DNA from: JBQTIM01 sp052388135 | GTDB taxonomy: Bacteria > Elusimicrobiota > Elusimicrobia > FEN-1173 | Direction of reading: 5' to 3' | Length of the DNA: 12,551 bases | Assembly (NCBI GenBank): GCA_052388135.1 | Contig: JBQTIM010000096.1 | Coordinates: forward strand, 1 to 12,551 | Shown here: positions 5,659 through 12,394 of the stretch, in pieces | How the letters are laid out: each line of letters begins with the position of its first letter | How positions within the stretch are numbered: position 1 is the first letter of the stretch | Program-made: the position numbers and the translations under genes | The notes under the pieces: generated by a model | What the model was told of the DNA's origin: nothing | Databases searched by the model: none | What the model saw: only the letters and a program-made list of their open reading frames with translations

Positions 5659-6916
5659 GAAAACCGCCGTTCAGGCTCCGCCGGAGAGCGGGCTCATCGC
5701 GGCCGAGGAAGCGCGGAGTCTCGTTTGGGACCGCGCGCCGCTTCTGGGCGCGGAATGGGTCTCTCTGGATCAGGCCGCTGGGCGGGTGGTTTTTGAGAAC
5801 ATTTACGCCCGTCTCGAGCTGCCTCTCTTCACGAACTCCGCGGTGGACGGTTACGCGGTGCGCGCCCGGGACGCGGCGGGCGCCGCCCCCGATCGGCCGG
5901 CCCGTCTGCCGTTGAGGGGCGCGGCGCGGGCCGGCGGCCGGCCCGGAACTTTGAGGCCGGGAGAGGCCATGAAAATAATGACCGGAGCGCCCGCGCCCGC
6001 CGGATGCGACGCGGTCGTCATGAAGGAGCACGCCGAAGAGACGGCGGACGGCTGCGCGCGCATATTTCAAGCGCCGTCGCCCGGCGACGCCCTGCGCCGG
6101 CGGGGAGAAGACGTCCGCGCGGGAGAATTGCTTTTGTCCCGCGGCGCGCGCCTGCGCCCGTGGGACGCGGCGCTGCTGGCGGCGCAAGGCCTGGCGGGCG
6201 CGCCCGTGGGAAAACGACCCGAGGTTTTCATCGTCGTGTCGGGGAGCGAGTTGGCGGCCGGCGCGCCGCCGGAGCCGGGGCAAATTTTCGACGCCAACGG
6301 CCCCGCCCTGGCCGCGGCTCTTTCGCGACTGGGCGTCAACAGCCGCCGGCGATTGGTTCCCGACGAGCCGGCTCTTCTGGAGGCCGCTTTGGCCGAGGCG
6401 TTGAACGCGGCCGACGTTCTGTTGGTGTCGGGCGGCGTTTCCGTGGGCGACTTCGATTACACCCGGCGCTGCCTGGACCGCCTGGGCTTCCGCGAAATTT
6501 TCTGGCGGGTGGCGATCAAGCCCGGCATGCCCCTGCTGTTCGGCCTCTGCCCGTCTCCGTCCGGCGGCCCCGACAAGCCTGTTTTCGGCCTGCCCGGCAA
6601 TCCCCTGTCCGCCCTGGTCTGTTTCGAGGAGTTCGTTCGGCCCGCCCTGGATCGCATGCAAGGGGCCGAAAGCGCGACGTCTCTTTACAGTTTGGAAGGC
6701 GCGGCCTTGAACGACTTCCCCAAGCCGCTTCAGCGCCAACAATATATTTTTTGCCGCGCGGAGCCCGGTCCCGACGGTTACGGCCTGTCTCTTCTCCGGC
6801 CCCAAGGCTCCGCGCTCCTGGCCCGCGCCTCCGCCGCCAACGCCCTGGCCGTGTCTCCCTGCGGCGTGGGCCGGGTGCGGGCCGGCGACCGCCTGCCGTT
6901 CCGGTGGCTGGCGTGA
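5651..6916 (+). CDS. moeA: Molybdopterin molybdenumtransferase MoeA
   Basis: Inserts molybdate into adenylylated molybdopterin to give active Moco (EC 2.10.1.1). Conserved blocks: LFTNSAVDGYAVRA, MKIMTGAPAPAGCDAVVMKEHAE, VSGSELAAG, FDANGPALAAAL, LLVSGGVSVGDFDYT, VAIKPGMPLLFG and GLPGNPLSALVCFEEFVRPAL, followed by the C-terminal beta-barrel domain. The usual KPGKP reads KPGMP, with Met in place of the second Lys. That lysine also varies elsewhere (gephyrin has Leu), so loss of function is not implied. ATG 5651 (421 residues) puts the conserved LIAAEEA near the N-terminus and overlaps the mog stop; ATG 5612 would add 13 residues. The stop TGA shares bases with the moaA start GTG. Confidence 0.95.
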   Translation: MSEKTAVQAPPESGLIAAEEARSLVWDRAPLLGAEWVSLDQAAGRVVFENIYARLELPLFTNSAVDGYAVRARDAAGAAPDRPARLPLRGAARAGGRPGTLRPGEAMKIMTGAPAPAGCDAVVMKEHAEETADGCARIFQAPSPGDALRRRGEDVRAGELLLSRGARLRPWDAALLAAQGLAGAPVGKRPEVFIVVSGSELAAGAPPEPGQIFDANGPALAAALSRLGVNSRRRLVPDEPALLEAALAEALNAADVLLVSGGVSVGDFDYTRRCLDRLGFREIFWRVAIKPGMPLLFGLCPSPSGGPDKPVFGLPGNPLSALVCFEEFVRPALDRMQGAESATSLYSLEGAALNDFPKPLQRQQYIFCRAEPGPDGYGLSLLRPQGSALLARASAANALAVSPCGVGRVRAGDRLPFRWLA

Positions 6917-7914
6917 GAGCTCCCACCGACGGCTTCGGCCGGAAAATAGATTACCTGCGCCTCTCGGTCACCGACCGGTGCAATTTGCGCTGCGTCTACT
7001 GCCTTCCCGAATTTTACCAGGGCCAATCCCCGCCGGCGGAAGTTTTGACGGACGGGGAGGTCGTCCGCCTGGCGGAAATTTTCTCCGGCCTGGGATTTTC
7101 CAAGATCCGCATCACGGGAGGCGAGCCCCTGGTTCGGCCCGGGTTGCCGGAACTTATCCGAGGCATCGCGGGCGTCCCCGGCGTTTCCGATATCGCCCTC
7201 AGCACCAACGGCACGTTGCTGCCCGCCCTGGCGGAGGACCTGGCCCGCTCGGGCCTCAAGCGCGTCAACGTCAGCTTGGATTCGTTGCGGCCCGACCGCT
7301 TCGCGGCCATCACGCGGCGGGGAAAACTCGCGAGCGTGCTGGAGGGCGTGGAGGCCGCCCTGGCCGCCGGGTTGTCGCCCGTGAAAATCAACGTCGTGGT
7401 CGTGCGCGGCATGAACGAGGACGAAATCCCGGACTTCGTCCGCCTGGCCCGCGACCGGCCTCTGCACGTGCGCTTCATCGAGCTCATGCCCATGGGAGAG
7501 ACGGGTTTTTTCACTCCCGAGCGCCGCGTTCCGTTGGAGGAAATTTTGGAGAGGGCCGGCGGATTGCAGCCTTTGCCTCCGGTGGATTGGCCGCGCGGCC
7601 ACGGGCCGGCCCGCTATTACCGGCAGGAAGGAGCGCGGGGCACCGTCGGCGTCATCAGCGCCTTGAGCTGCGGGTTTTGCTCCTCCTGCAACCGCGTGCG
7701 GTTGTCGGCCCGAGGCTCCCTGGTCCCTTGCCTGGACGGCGCCGAGGGCGCGGACCTGCGGACGCCTCTGCGGGCGGGCGCGGGGCCGGACGCTTTGAAA
7801 GAGATGATCTTGCAGGTGATCCGGAAAAAACCGGAGCGCCATTTCATGCTGGAGCGATCCGAATCCCCTTCCGCCGGCGCCAACCCCCGCTTCATGTGCC
7901 AGGTGGGGGGATAG
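6913..7914 (+). CDS. moaA: GTP 3',8-cyclase MoaA (radical SAM)
   Basis: First step of Moco synthesis: radical rearrangement of GTP to 3',8-cyclo-7,8-dihydro-GTP (EC 4.1.99.22). It has 333 residues. The N-terminal radical SAM cluster is C23, C27, C30 (CNLRCVYC), followed by the SAM-binding ITGGEPLVRPGL. The C-terminal substrate cluster is C256, C259 and C273 in CGFCSSCNRVRL and LVPCL, with an extra C253. The chain ends in MCQVGG; the conserved C-terminal Gly-Gly is needed for catalysis in known MoaA. GTG 6913 overlaps the moeA stop (GTGA); the open frame continues far upstream antisense to nothing meaningful, so this start is chosen by position and by the family-like DGFGRKIDYLRLSVTDRC. It is the last gene of the operon; no clear intrinsic terminator was seen after it. 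Confidence 0.96.
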   Translation: MRAPTDGFGRKIDYLRLSVTDRCNLRCVYCLPEFYQGQSPPAEVLTDGEVVRLAEIFSGLGFSKIRITGGEPLVRPGLPELIRGIAGVPGVSDIALSTNGTLLPALAEDLARSGLKRVNVSLDSLRPDRFAAITRRGKLASVLEGVEAALAAGLSPVKINVVVVRGMNEDEIPDFVRLARDRPLHVRFIELMPMGETGFFTPERRVPLEEILERAGGLQPLPPVDWPRGHGPARYYRQEGARGTVGVISALSCGFCSSCNRVRLSARGSLVPCLDGAEGADLRTPLRAGAGPDALKEMILQVIRKKPERHFMLERSESPSAGANPRFMCQVGG

Positions 7915-7932
7915 ACCGCGTCCGGGCCGTCC

Positions 7933-7960
7933 TTCAACCCTTCCGCAAATTTGCTACACT
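7933..7960 (+). promoter_or_regulatory. Possible promoter with extended -10
   Basis: TTCAAC (7933-7938), 16-nt spacer, TACACT (7955-7960) preceded by TG at 7952-7953. The -35 is poor. The predicted start (~7967) falls within the left arm of the palindrome at 7960-8126, so it could drive an RNA made from that element, or the tRNA and tpx further on. Low certainty. Confidence 0.35.
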
Positions 7961-8126
7961 AGCCTGGATTCCCCAGTTGGGCGCGAGAACCGAGACGGAA
8001 AAGACGTGCCTTTTTACGAAACAAAAAAGCGAGAGCGTAGCGGGGACTAAGGTCGAACTTTTTTGTGAAGGAAAAAGGCCCGGATTTTTCGTCGAAGTCC
8101 GCGATCCAACCGGGGAATCCAGGCTA
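7960..8126. repeat. 167-bp imperfect palindrome bounded by TA: MITE-like element or rod-shaped RNA
   Basis: Bases 7960-7974 pair perfectly with 8112-8126. After one mismatch the pairing continues 7976-7981 with 8105-8110 and, past a bulged A8104, 7982-7985 with 8100-8103. Further nested helices follow: 7994-8002 with 8085-8093, 8008-8015 with 8072-8079, 8021-8029 with 8058-8066, separated by small, nearly symmetric loops (5/5 nt twice). The ends read TA-GCCTGGATTCCCC and GGGGAATCCAGGC-TA, as expected of a non-autonomous element of the IS630/Tc1-mariner type, which duplicates TA. The interior is A/T-tract-rich, unlike the genome around it. The same fold would give a rod-like RNA if transcribed. 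No protein frame in it resembles a known family. Confidence 0.6.
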
Positions 8127-8270
8127 AGCCTGTTCTAAAATCCCCTTCATTCCGTCGGCCGCGAGAGGTTCATGGCGGAGCGTCCATCGGCTCCGATGCG
8201 GCGAGTTTTCGGCGGCTTGCTGTTGCGTGTCCGGATCGGGCCGGCCCGGGCGCTCTGGGTTTCGGCCAGG
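8127..8270. other. Gene-free spacer before tRNA-Glu
   Basis: Together with 7915-8126 this is the longest stretch without a gene in the window. Apart from a minor hairpin around 8186-8199 nothing recognisable was found: no convincing promoter, terminator or reading frame. The tRNA promoter, if local, is not a good sigma70 match. Confidence 0.5.
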
Positions 8271-8342
8271 GTCCCCATCGACTAGCGGTTAGGTCACGGC
8301 CCTTTCAAGGCCGTAGCACGGGTTCGATTCCCGTTGGGGACA
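8271..8342 (+). tRNA. tRNA-Glu (anticodon UUC)
   Basis: Full cloverleaf: acceptor GTCCCCA (8271-8277) with TGGGGAC (8335-8341); D arm closing G8280-C8282 with G8293-C8295; anticodon stem CGGCC/GGCCG with loop CTTTCAA, anticodon TTC at 8304-8306; a 4-nt variable region; T arm ACGGG-TTCGATT-CCCGT (8318-8334). The discriminator is A8342 and the 3' CCA is not encoded. No terminator separates it from tpx, whose ribosome-binding site begins 16 nt later. Confidence 0.97.
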
Positions 8343-8368
8343 GATTTTTAAGATGAAAAGGAGGAACA

Positions 8369-8878
8369 ATGGCTAAAATTACGTTCAAAGGAAACGCGGT
8401 CAACACGTCGGGGGATCTTCCCAAGGTCGGGTCCAAAGCGCCGGACTTCCGGCTCACGAAGTCGGACCTCGCGGACGTTTCGCTGAAGGATTTCAAAGGC
8501 AAGAAGATCGTCTTGAACATTTTCCCGAGCATCGACACCGGGGTTTGCGCGGCGTCGGTGAAAAAGTTCAACCAGGAGGCCGCGGAGCTGGCCGGCACCA
8601 TCATCCTGGGGGTTTCGCGGGACCTGCCCTTCGCTCTGAACCGGTTCTGCGGCGCGGAAGGCATCAAGAACGTGGTGACCGCCTCGGAACTGCGGGATCA
8701 GTCTTTCGGGCAGAGCTACGGCGTCCGCATCGCCGACGGCCCTCTGGCCGGATTGCTTTCCCGGGCCGTGGTGGTTGTGGATGACAGCGGCACCGTGATC
8801 TACACGGAGCAGGTGCCGGAGATCGCCCAGGAGCCTAACTATCAGGCGGCTCTGAACGCCCTGAAGCAACCCGCCTAA
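8369..8878 (+). CDS. tpx: Thiol peroxidase (Tpx, atypical 2-Cys peroxiredoxin)
   Basis: Thioredoxin-dependent peroxidase that reduces H2O2 and preferably alkyl hydroperoxides (EC 1.11.1.24). It has 169 residues, normal length. The peroxidatic cysteine is C60 in PSIDTGVCAASVKKFN and the resolving cysteine is C94 in NRFCGAEGIKNV, the spacing of Escherichia coli Tpx. Also typical are the N-terminal FKGNAVNTSGDLPKVG and the conserved GVSRDLPFALNRFC. A strong ribosome-binding site, AAGGAGG (8358-8364), fixes ATG 8369. In most bacteria Tpx is cytoplasmic or periplasmic; no signal peptide is seen here. It lies directly behind tRNA-Glu with no visible promoter of its own and is followed by a strong bidirectional terminator. 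Confidence 0.96.
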   Translation: MAKITFKGNAVNTSGDLPKVGSKAPDFRLTKSDLADVSLKDFKGKKIVLNIFPSIDTGVCAASVKKFNQEAAELAGTIILGVSRDLPFALNRFCGAEGIKNVVTASELRDQSFGQSYGVRIADGPLAGLLSRAVVVVDDSGTVIYTEQVPEIAQEPNYQAALNALKQPA

Positions 8879-8901
8879 AAAGCGGCGCAGACTTTCTCAA
8901 G

Positions 8902-8934
8902 AAAAGCCCGCGGCCGGACGGCCGCGGGCTTTTT
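8902..8934. terminator. Bidirectional intrinsic terminator between tpx and the vWA lipoprotein gene
   Basis: Perfect 14-bp stem: AAAAGCCCGCGGCC (8902-8915) with GGCCGCGGGCTTTT (8920-8933), loop GGAC. T-tract on the plus strand (8930-8934) and A-tract on the left (T-tract for minus-strand transcripts), so it can end both convergent genes. Confidence 0.93.
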
Positions 8935-8964
8935 GTTTCGGTCCGGGATGGACCTCGGCGGGAG

Positions 8965-10527
8965 CTACTCGAACTTGAAGCCCTTCGCGGCGGCCTGGGA
9001 ACGCACGCAGCTCAGCACGGCCTCGTCCAGCGTGGTTTTCCCGTCGCCGGATTCGGCGGAGTCCGCCAGGAATTTCTTCCGCTCCCGGGAGAGCTCGGCG
9101 ATGCGCGCCTCCAGGGCCTTGCGCTCCTTCAGCGTCTTGCGCGCATGTTTCTCCAGTTCTTCGGCGCCCAGCCCGCGCAGTTCGGCGGGAAGGTCCTCGT
9201 CGCTCACGTCCCCGATTTTAATTTCCTTGCGCTCCAAGCGTCCCACGAAATCCCAGCGCGCTTCCTCGGCGTACTGCGCACCGGCTTTGAAGATGGAGCG
9301 TTCCACGGGAGCGGCGGCGGCGCTCGCTCCTTCGGCCGCCGCGTCCATGGCTGACTGGCGGCGGGCGGCCCGCCGGCCTTCATCGCCGTAGGCGATGTAG
9401 GTCCGGCTCAACTCCAGGCCCAGGCGAGCGATCTCGTCGTCCTGGGGCGCGCGCCGGGCGATGACGTCGCCCGATGCGTCTATGTTGAGGTAATCTCCGC
9501 GGCCGGCGCGGGCTCCGTCTTCCCAGGCCGAGGCCGATCCTTCCCGTCGCGGCCCGCAGAAAATCGTGTTCACAACCACGCCGCGGGCCGCCAGCGGGGC
9601 GATGGCCCGCCGGTAATCCACGGGGCCCTGGTCGAAGGGCTCGTTGCCCGCGATGAAGACGGCTTTGTAAACGCCGGGGTCGCGGTCCCAGTCCAGGCGG
9701 TCGGCGGCGCTGCGCAGGACGGCGCCGCAATACTCGCTTCCGCCCCGGGTCGTCAGGCCGAACAGGCGCTCCGAGACTTCATCCAGGTCGGCCGTGAAAG
9801 GCAGGACTTGCCGGACGTAATGCGATTCGGGAGAGAGGTTGTCGTTGCCGTATTCGTAAAGGGCCACTTGGACCAGCGGCCGGCGGCCCCGGCACCGCGC
9901 CGACGCCAGCTCGTTGACCACTTTCCAGAGCTGGGATTTGGCCTGGGCGATGAGGCCGTCCATGCTGTTGCTGGTGTCCAGGAGCAGGGCAATCTGCACC
10001 ACCGGGCGTTTTCCGGAGGCACGCTCCCGAACGATTCTTTCCTCCCGGCGGATGGGCGCGTCGCTCCACGTCCGCCGCGTTTCCGCCCGGGCGGCGGTCA
10101 GGATTTTTCCCGTCTCGACGTCCACGGCGCGGGCGTTGACTTCCACGGTGTTGTCGTCGAGGTCGTTGAGCGTTCCGGTGACCAGCGCCGAGGCGCCCAG
10201 GGTGCGGCCGATGTCTTTCGCTTCTTCCGCGGTCAAGCTCCCGCTCCAGCGGCGCTCTTCCAGGATCTTGTCCACCAAGCTCCTTTCCACCACGTCCAGC
10301 TTGCCGTCCTCGGCCAGGAAGGTGGTGAGGCGCTCCTGCAGGATCGTGGAGCCGGAGCTGAGCCGTCCGTCGTGGTAGGGGAAAGCCAGAACGGCCACCC
10401 GTTTCTGGGGCCGGTCCGCCAGGTCCGCCTTTATTTTCTCCGCCGCCTGCCGCAGGGAATCGGCCCGGCAGCCGGAGGCGGCCAGCAGCAAGAGGGCGGT
10501 GAAACAGGGTCGCGCGAGCGTTTTCAT
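8965..10527 (-). CDS. Lipoprotein with FlgO/CsgG-like and von Willebrand A domains
   Basis: 520 residues. The N-terminus is a lipoprotein signal peptide: basic start, hydrophobic core TALLLLAASG, lipidated C20. Residues ~40-155 (RVAVLAFP, LTTFLAEDGKLDVVERSLVDKILEE, LGASALVTGTLND, VDVETGKIL) resemble the FlgO/CsgG/LpoB-type fold of outer-membrane-associated lipoproteins. Residues ~175-385 are a vWA domain with the MIDAS motif DTSNS (184-188) and T260 in LTTRGGSEY. The third MIDAS element, usually TDG, reads FIAGNEPF (291-298). Residues ~400-490 are charged and helical, probably coiled coil, holding ERKEIKIGDV and AELSRERKKFL. Gene start: ATG with GAGGAGG complement at 10534-10540. Probably sits in the periplasm on a membrane and binds a partner in a metal-dependent way; substrate unknown. 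Transcribed against tpx and divergently from cspA. Confidence 0.85.
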   Translation of the reverse strand: MKTLARPCFTALLLLAASGCRADSLRQAAEKIKADLADRPQKRVAVLAFPYHDGRLSSGSTILQERLTTFLAEDGKLDVVERSLVDKILEERRWSGSLTAEEAKDIGRTLGASALVTGTLNDLDDNTVEVNARAVDVETGKILTAARAETRRTWSDAPIRREERIVRERASGKRPVVQIALLLDTSNSMDGLIAQAKSQLWKVVNELASARCRGRRPLVQVALYEYGNDNLSPESHYVRQVLPFTADLDEVSERLFGLTTRGGSEYCGAVLRSAADRLDWDRDPGVYKAVFIAGNEPFDQGPVDYRRAIAPLAARGVVVNTIFCGPRREGSASAWEDGARAGRGDYLNIDASGDVIARRAPQDDEIARLGLELSRTYIAYGDEGRRAARRQSAMDAAAEGASAAAAPVERSIFKAGAQYAEEARWDFVGRLERKEIKIGDVSDEDLPAELRGLGAEELEKHARKTLKERKALEARIAELSRERKKFLADSAESGDGKTTLDEAVLSCVRSQAAAKGFKFE

Positions 10528-10599
10528 GAGAGTCCTCCTCGGTGAGTCGTTGCCTTGCGCCCTTTGGACACCGTCCGCTCGAAAAAGTTCCGCGGTCCC

Positions 10600-10627
10600 T
10601 TGACATCAGCTCGATATTTGGTATACT
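10600..10627 (+). promoter_or_regulatory. Sigma70-type promoter of the cold-shock gene
   Basis: Perfect -35 TTGACA (10600-10605), 16-nt spacer, -10 TATACT (10622-10627). Predicted start near 10634, giving a leader of about 150 nt before the cspA start codon, similar in length to known cold-shock leaders. Confidence 0.85.
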
Positions 10628-10661
10628 GAGGACGTAAGATTGAGGTTTGTTTCTAACGTAT

Positions 10662-10688
10662 CGGTGTGATGTGAAATCGCATGGACCG
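10662..10688 (+). promoter_or_regulatory. Candidate antiterminator structure in the cspA leader
   Basis: GTGAT (10666-10670) can pair with ATCGC (10676-10680; one T-G pair), and the flanking CGGT (10662-10665) with ACCG (10685-10688). The second pairing uses bases that form the 5' foot of the terminator at 10685-10716, so the two structures exclude each other. Pairing is visible; function is inference. Confidence 0.35.
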
Positions 10689-10716
10689 CGTGGGAACCCT
10701 CCCAGGCGGTTTTTTT
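10685..10716 (+). terminator. Intrinsic terminator inside the cspA leader
   Basis: ACCGC (10685-10689) with GCGGT (10706-10710), one G-G mismatch, then TGGGA (10691-10695) with TCCCA (10700-10704), loop ACCC, followed by T7 (10710-10716). It lies about 50 nt after the predicted start and 66 nt before the cspA start codon, so it acts as an attenuator unless read through. Confidence 0.8.
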
Positions 10717-10782
10717 GTGGCAAGCATCAACGTCGTTGCAACGGCTTCAAAATATATCTTACTTAAGGCTGGTGAAACAGAA

Positions 10783-10983
10783 ATGAAGGGAACAGTGAAA
10801 TGGTTTAACGCTTCCAAGGGCTTCGGCTTCATCACCCCTGAGGACGGCACGGAGGATGTGTTCGTGCACTTCTCCGCCATCCAGGGCGAAGGCTACAAGT
10901 CCTTGAACGATGGCCAGACGGTGGAGTTCGAGGTGACCCGCGGCCCCAAGGGCCTGCAGGCCTCCAGCGTCCGGGGAGCGTAA
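10783..10983 (+). CDS. Cold-shock domain protein (CspA family)
   Basis: Single OB-fold RNA/DNA chaperone of 66 residues, the usual size. RNP1 is KGFGFI (12-17) and RNP2 is VFVHF (26-30); MKGTVKWFNASKGFG at the start and VTRGPKGLQASSV at the end are classic. Such proteins melt RNA secondary structure and can act as antiterminators. The true start is ATG 10783; an in-frame ATG at 10681 would add 34 residues encoded by the leader terminator hairpin and is rejected. The ribosome-binding site is weak (GGTGAAA, AAGG further upstream), as is common where the leader controls translation. Own promoter, leader attenuator and terminator make it a monocistronic unit. Confidence 0.96.
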   Translation: MKGTVKWFNASKGFGFITPEDGTEDVFVHFSAIQGEGYKSLNDGQTVEFEVTRGPKGLQASSVRGA

Positions 10984-11007
10984 GCCGCTCGGATTGAACA
11001 AAAAGAA

Positions 11008-11044
11008 GGCCCCCGCCGATCAATCGGCGGGGGCCTTTTTATTT
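11008..11044 (+). terminator. Intrinsic terminator of cspA
   Basis: GGCCCCCGCCGA (11008-11019) with TCGGCGGGGGCC (11024-11035), loop TCAA, followed by T5, A, T3. Very stable stem directly after the cspA stop. Confidence 0.94.
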
Positions 11045-11059
11045 CCTGCCGCACGCTTT

Positions 11060-11088
11060 TTGCGTCTTCCTTCCGCAATTGATAAAAT
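11060..11088 (+). promoter_or_regulatory. Possible promoter of the membrane acyltransferase gene
   Basis: TTGCGT (11060-11065), 17-nt spacer, TAAAAT (11083-11088), in a locally A/T-rich patch just after the cspA terminator and 77 nt before the next start codon. Moderate match only. Confidence 0.45.
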
Positions 11089-11164
11089 AAGGTAATAGAA
11101 GGAAGGGGCCCCCCGCCCCGCCGTTCCTTCAATCGATCCCCGAACACGACCCGCTCCGACGCCC

Positions 11165-12394
11165 ATGCCCACGGCCGCGCCCGTTCCAACGCAAGCTCCC
11201 GCAACCGCTTCCCCGCGGCCTGCCGCTCCGCGCCTGCGCGTGGATTCCGTGGACCTTTTGCGCGGCCTGGCCATGGTCCTCATGGCGCTGGACCACGTCC
11301 GTATTTTTTTTCACGACCAGGCGGCCGCCACGTCCATGGGGCGGCTGGCCGAGCTGTCCGCGCCGCATTTTTTCACCCGCTGGATCCCCCATTTTTGCGC
11401 GCCCGTGTTTTTCTTCCTGGCCGGCACGGGCGCGCGATTGGCGCTGCTGAACGGAAAAACGCCCCGGAGCCTGGCGAAATTTCTGTTCACGCGGGGGTTG
11501 TGGCTCCTGGTCCTGGAGCTGACGTGGGTGCAGTTCAGCTGGGATTTTCATTGGCGATACGAACACTTCACCGTCATCGGAGCGCTGGCGGTCTCCATGA
11601 TGGCCCTGGCGGGTTTGGCGCTCCTGCCGCCGGCGGCTGTGGGCTTCCTGGGCCTGGCGGTGATCCTGGGGCACAACGCCCTCGACGGCATCACCAGCGA
11701 TCGGTTCGGGTCCTGGGGCTGGCTTTGGCTGTTTACCCACCAGTTGGGCCGCTGGCAGGTGGCGCCGGGCTATTCCATCGTGGTAAATTATCCGTTGTTG
11801 GCTTGGGCGGGCATCATGGCCGCGGGCTACGGGTTCGGCGGGCTTTGGAGGCTGGACGGCCGGCGGCGGCGCCAAGTCCTTTGGGCCTTGGGGTTGGCCG
11901 CGACGGCGGCTTTTGTGGCCCTGCGCTACCACAACGGCTACGGCGATCCGGACCGCTGGGCGGCGCAGTCCTCTCCCCTCTACACCGTTCTCTCATTTTT
12001 GAATTGCCGGAAGTATCCTCCGTCGCTGGCGTTCATTCTGATGACCCTGGGGCCGGCGATCCTTCTCCTGGCGTGGTGGGACCGGGGGATACCCTTCCCG
12101 CTGCGGCCTTTGCTGGCCTTCGGGCGCGCGCCGCTTTTTTATTACATCCTCCACATCCCGTTGATTCACGGTTTGGCCCTCTTGTTCGCCTGGGAGCGCT
12201 ACGGCGCCATCCCTTGGCGCGAACAGGCTTTGCGCCCGCCGGGATTTCCATTCGTGGCCCCGGAGGGTTACGGCTACGGCCTGCCGGCGGTTTACGCCCT
12301 GTGGGCTCTGGCGGTTGTGATTTTATTTCCGGCGTGCGCGTGGTTCGCGCGGATGAAGGGAAGGAAGCGAAGCGTCCTGTTAAGCTACCTTTGA
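11165..12394 (+). CDS. DUF1624 / HGSNAT-like membrane acyltransferase
   Basis: 409-residue polytopic inner-membrane protein. After a Pro/Ala-rich N-terminus comes LRVDSVDLLRGLAMVLMALDHVRIFF, the signature start of the DUF1624 (heparan-alpha-glucosaminide N-acetyltransferase catalytic) family, followed by TRWIPHFCAPVFFFLAGTGARL. About ten hydrophobic segments can be made out, with LFYYILHIPLIHGLALLF near the C-terminus. Family members are thought to move acyl groups from acyl-CoA across the membrane onto sugars; the bacterial substrate is generally unknown. ATG 11165 has no clear ribosome-binding site; GTG 11240 just before the conserved DSVDLLRG is a plausible alternative start. It ends in convergent 10-bp overlap with the gene on the other strand. 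The family call is fairly sure, the reaction is not. Confidence 0.85.
   Translation: MPTAAPVPTQAPATASPRPAAPRLRVDSVDLLRGLAMVLMALDHVRIFFHDQAAATSMGRLAELSAPHFFTRWIPHFCAPVFFFLAGTGARLALLNGKTPRSLAKFLFTRGLWLLVLELTWVQFSWDFHWRYEHFTVIGALAVSMMALAGLALLPPAAVGFLGLAVILGHNALDGITSDRFGSWGWLWLFTHQLGRWQVAPGYSIVVNYPLLAWAGIMAAGYGFGGLWRLDGRRRRQVLWALGLAATAAFVALRYHNGYGDPDRWAAQSSPLYTVLSFLNCRKYPPSLAFILMTLGPAILLLAWWDRGIPFPLRPLLAFGRAPLFYYILHIPLIHGLALLFAWERYGAIPWREQALRPPGFPFVAPEGYGYGLPAVYALWALAVVILFPACAWFARMKGRKRSVLLSYL

Noticed and set aside
6500..6535. KPGMP in place of KPGKP in MoeA as a sign of an inactive enzyme
   Set aside because: The second lysine varies in functional homologues (gephyrin has KPGLP) and all other blocks are intact.
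6004..6912. Very long upstream extension of the moaA frame
   Set aside because: This stretch is the +1 shadow of moeA and is Arg/Gly/Pro-rich; GTG 6913 overlapping the moeA stop gives a normal MoaA length.
7960..8126. Assignment of the palindrome as 6S RNA, SRP RNA or an integron attC site
   Set aside because: No large central bubble as in 6S RNA, no GGAAGGAAGC-type SRP apical motif, and no attC R/L core sites; left as an unassigned palindrome.
10681..10782. In-frame ATG 34 codons upstream of the cold-shock protein
   Set aside because: The extension is encoded by the leader terminator hairpin and T-tract, has no ribosome-binding site, and the conserved Csp N-terminus begins exactly at 10783.
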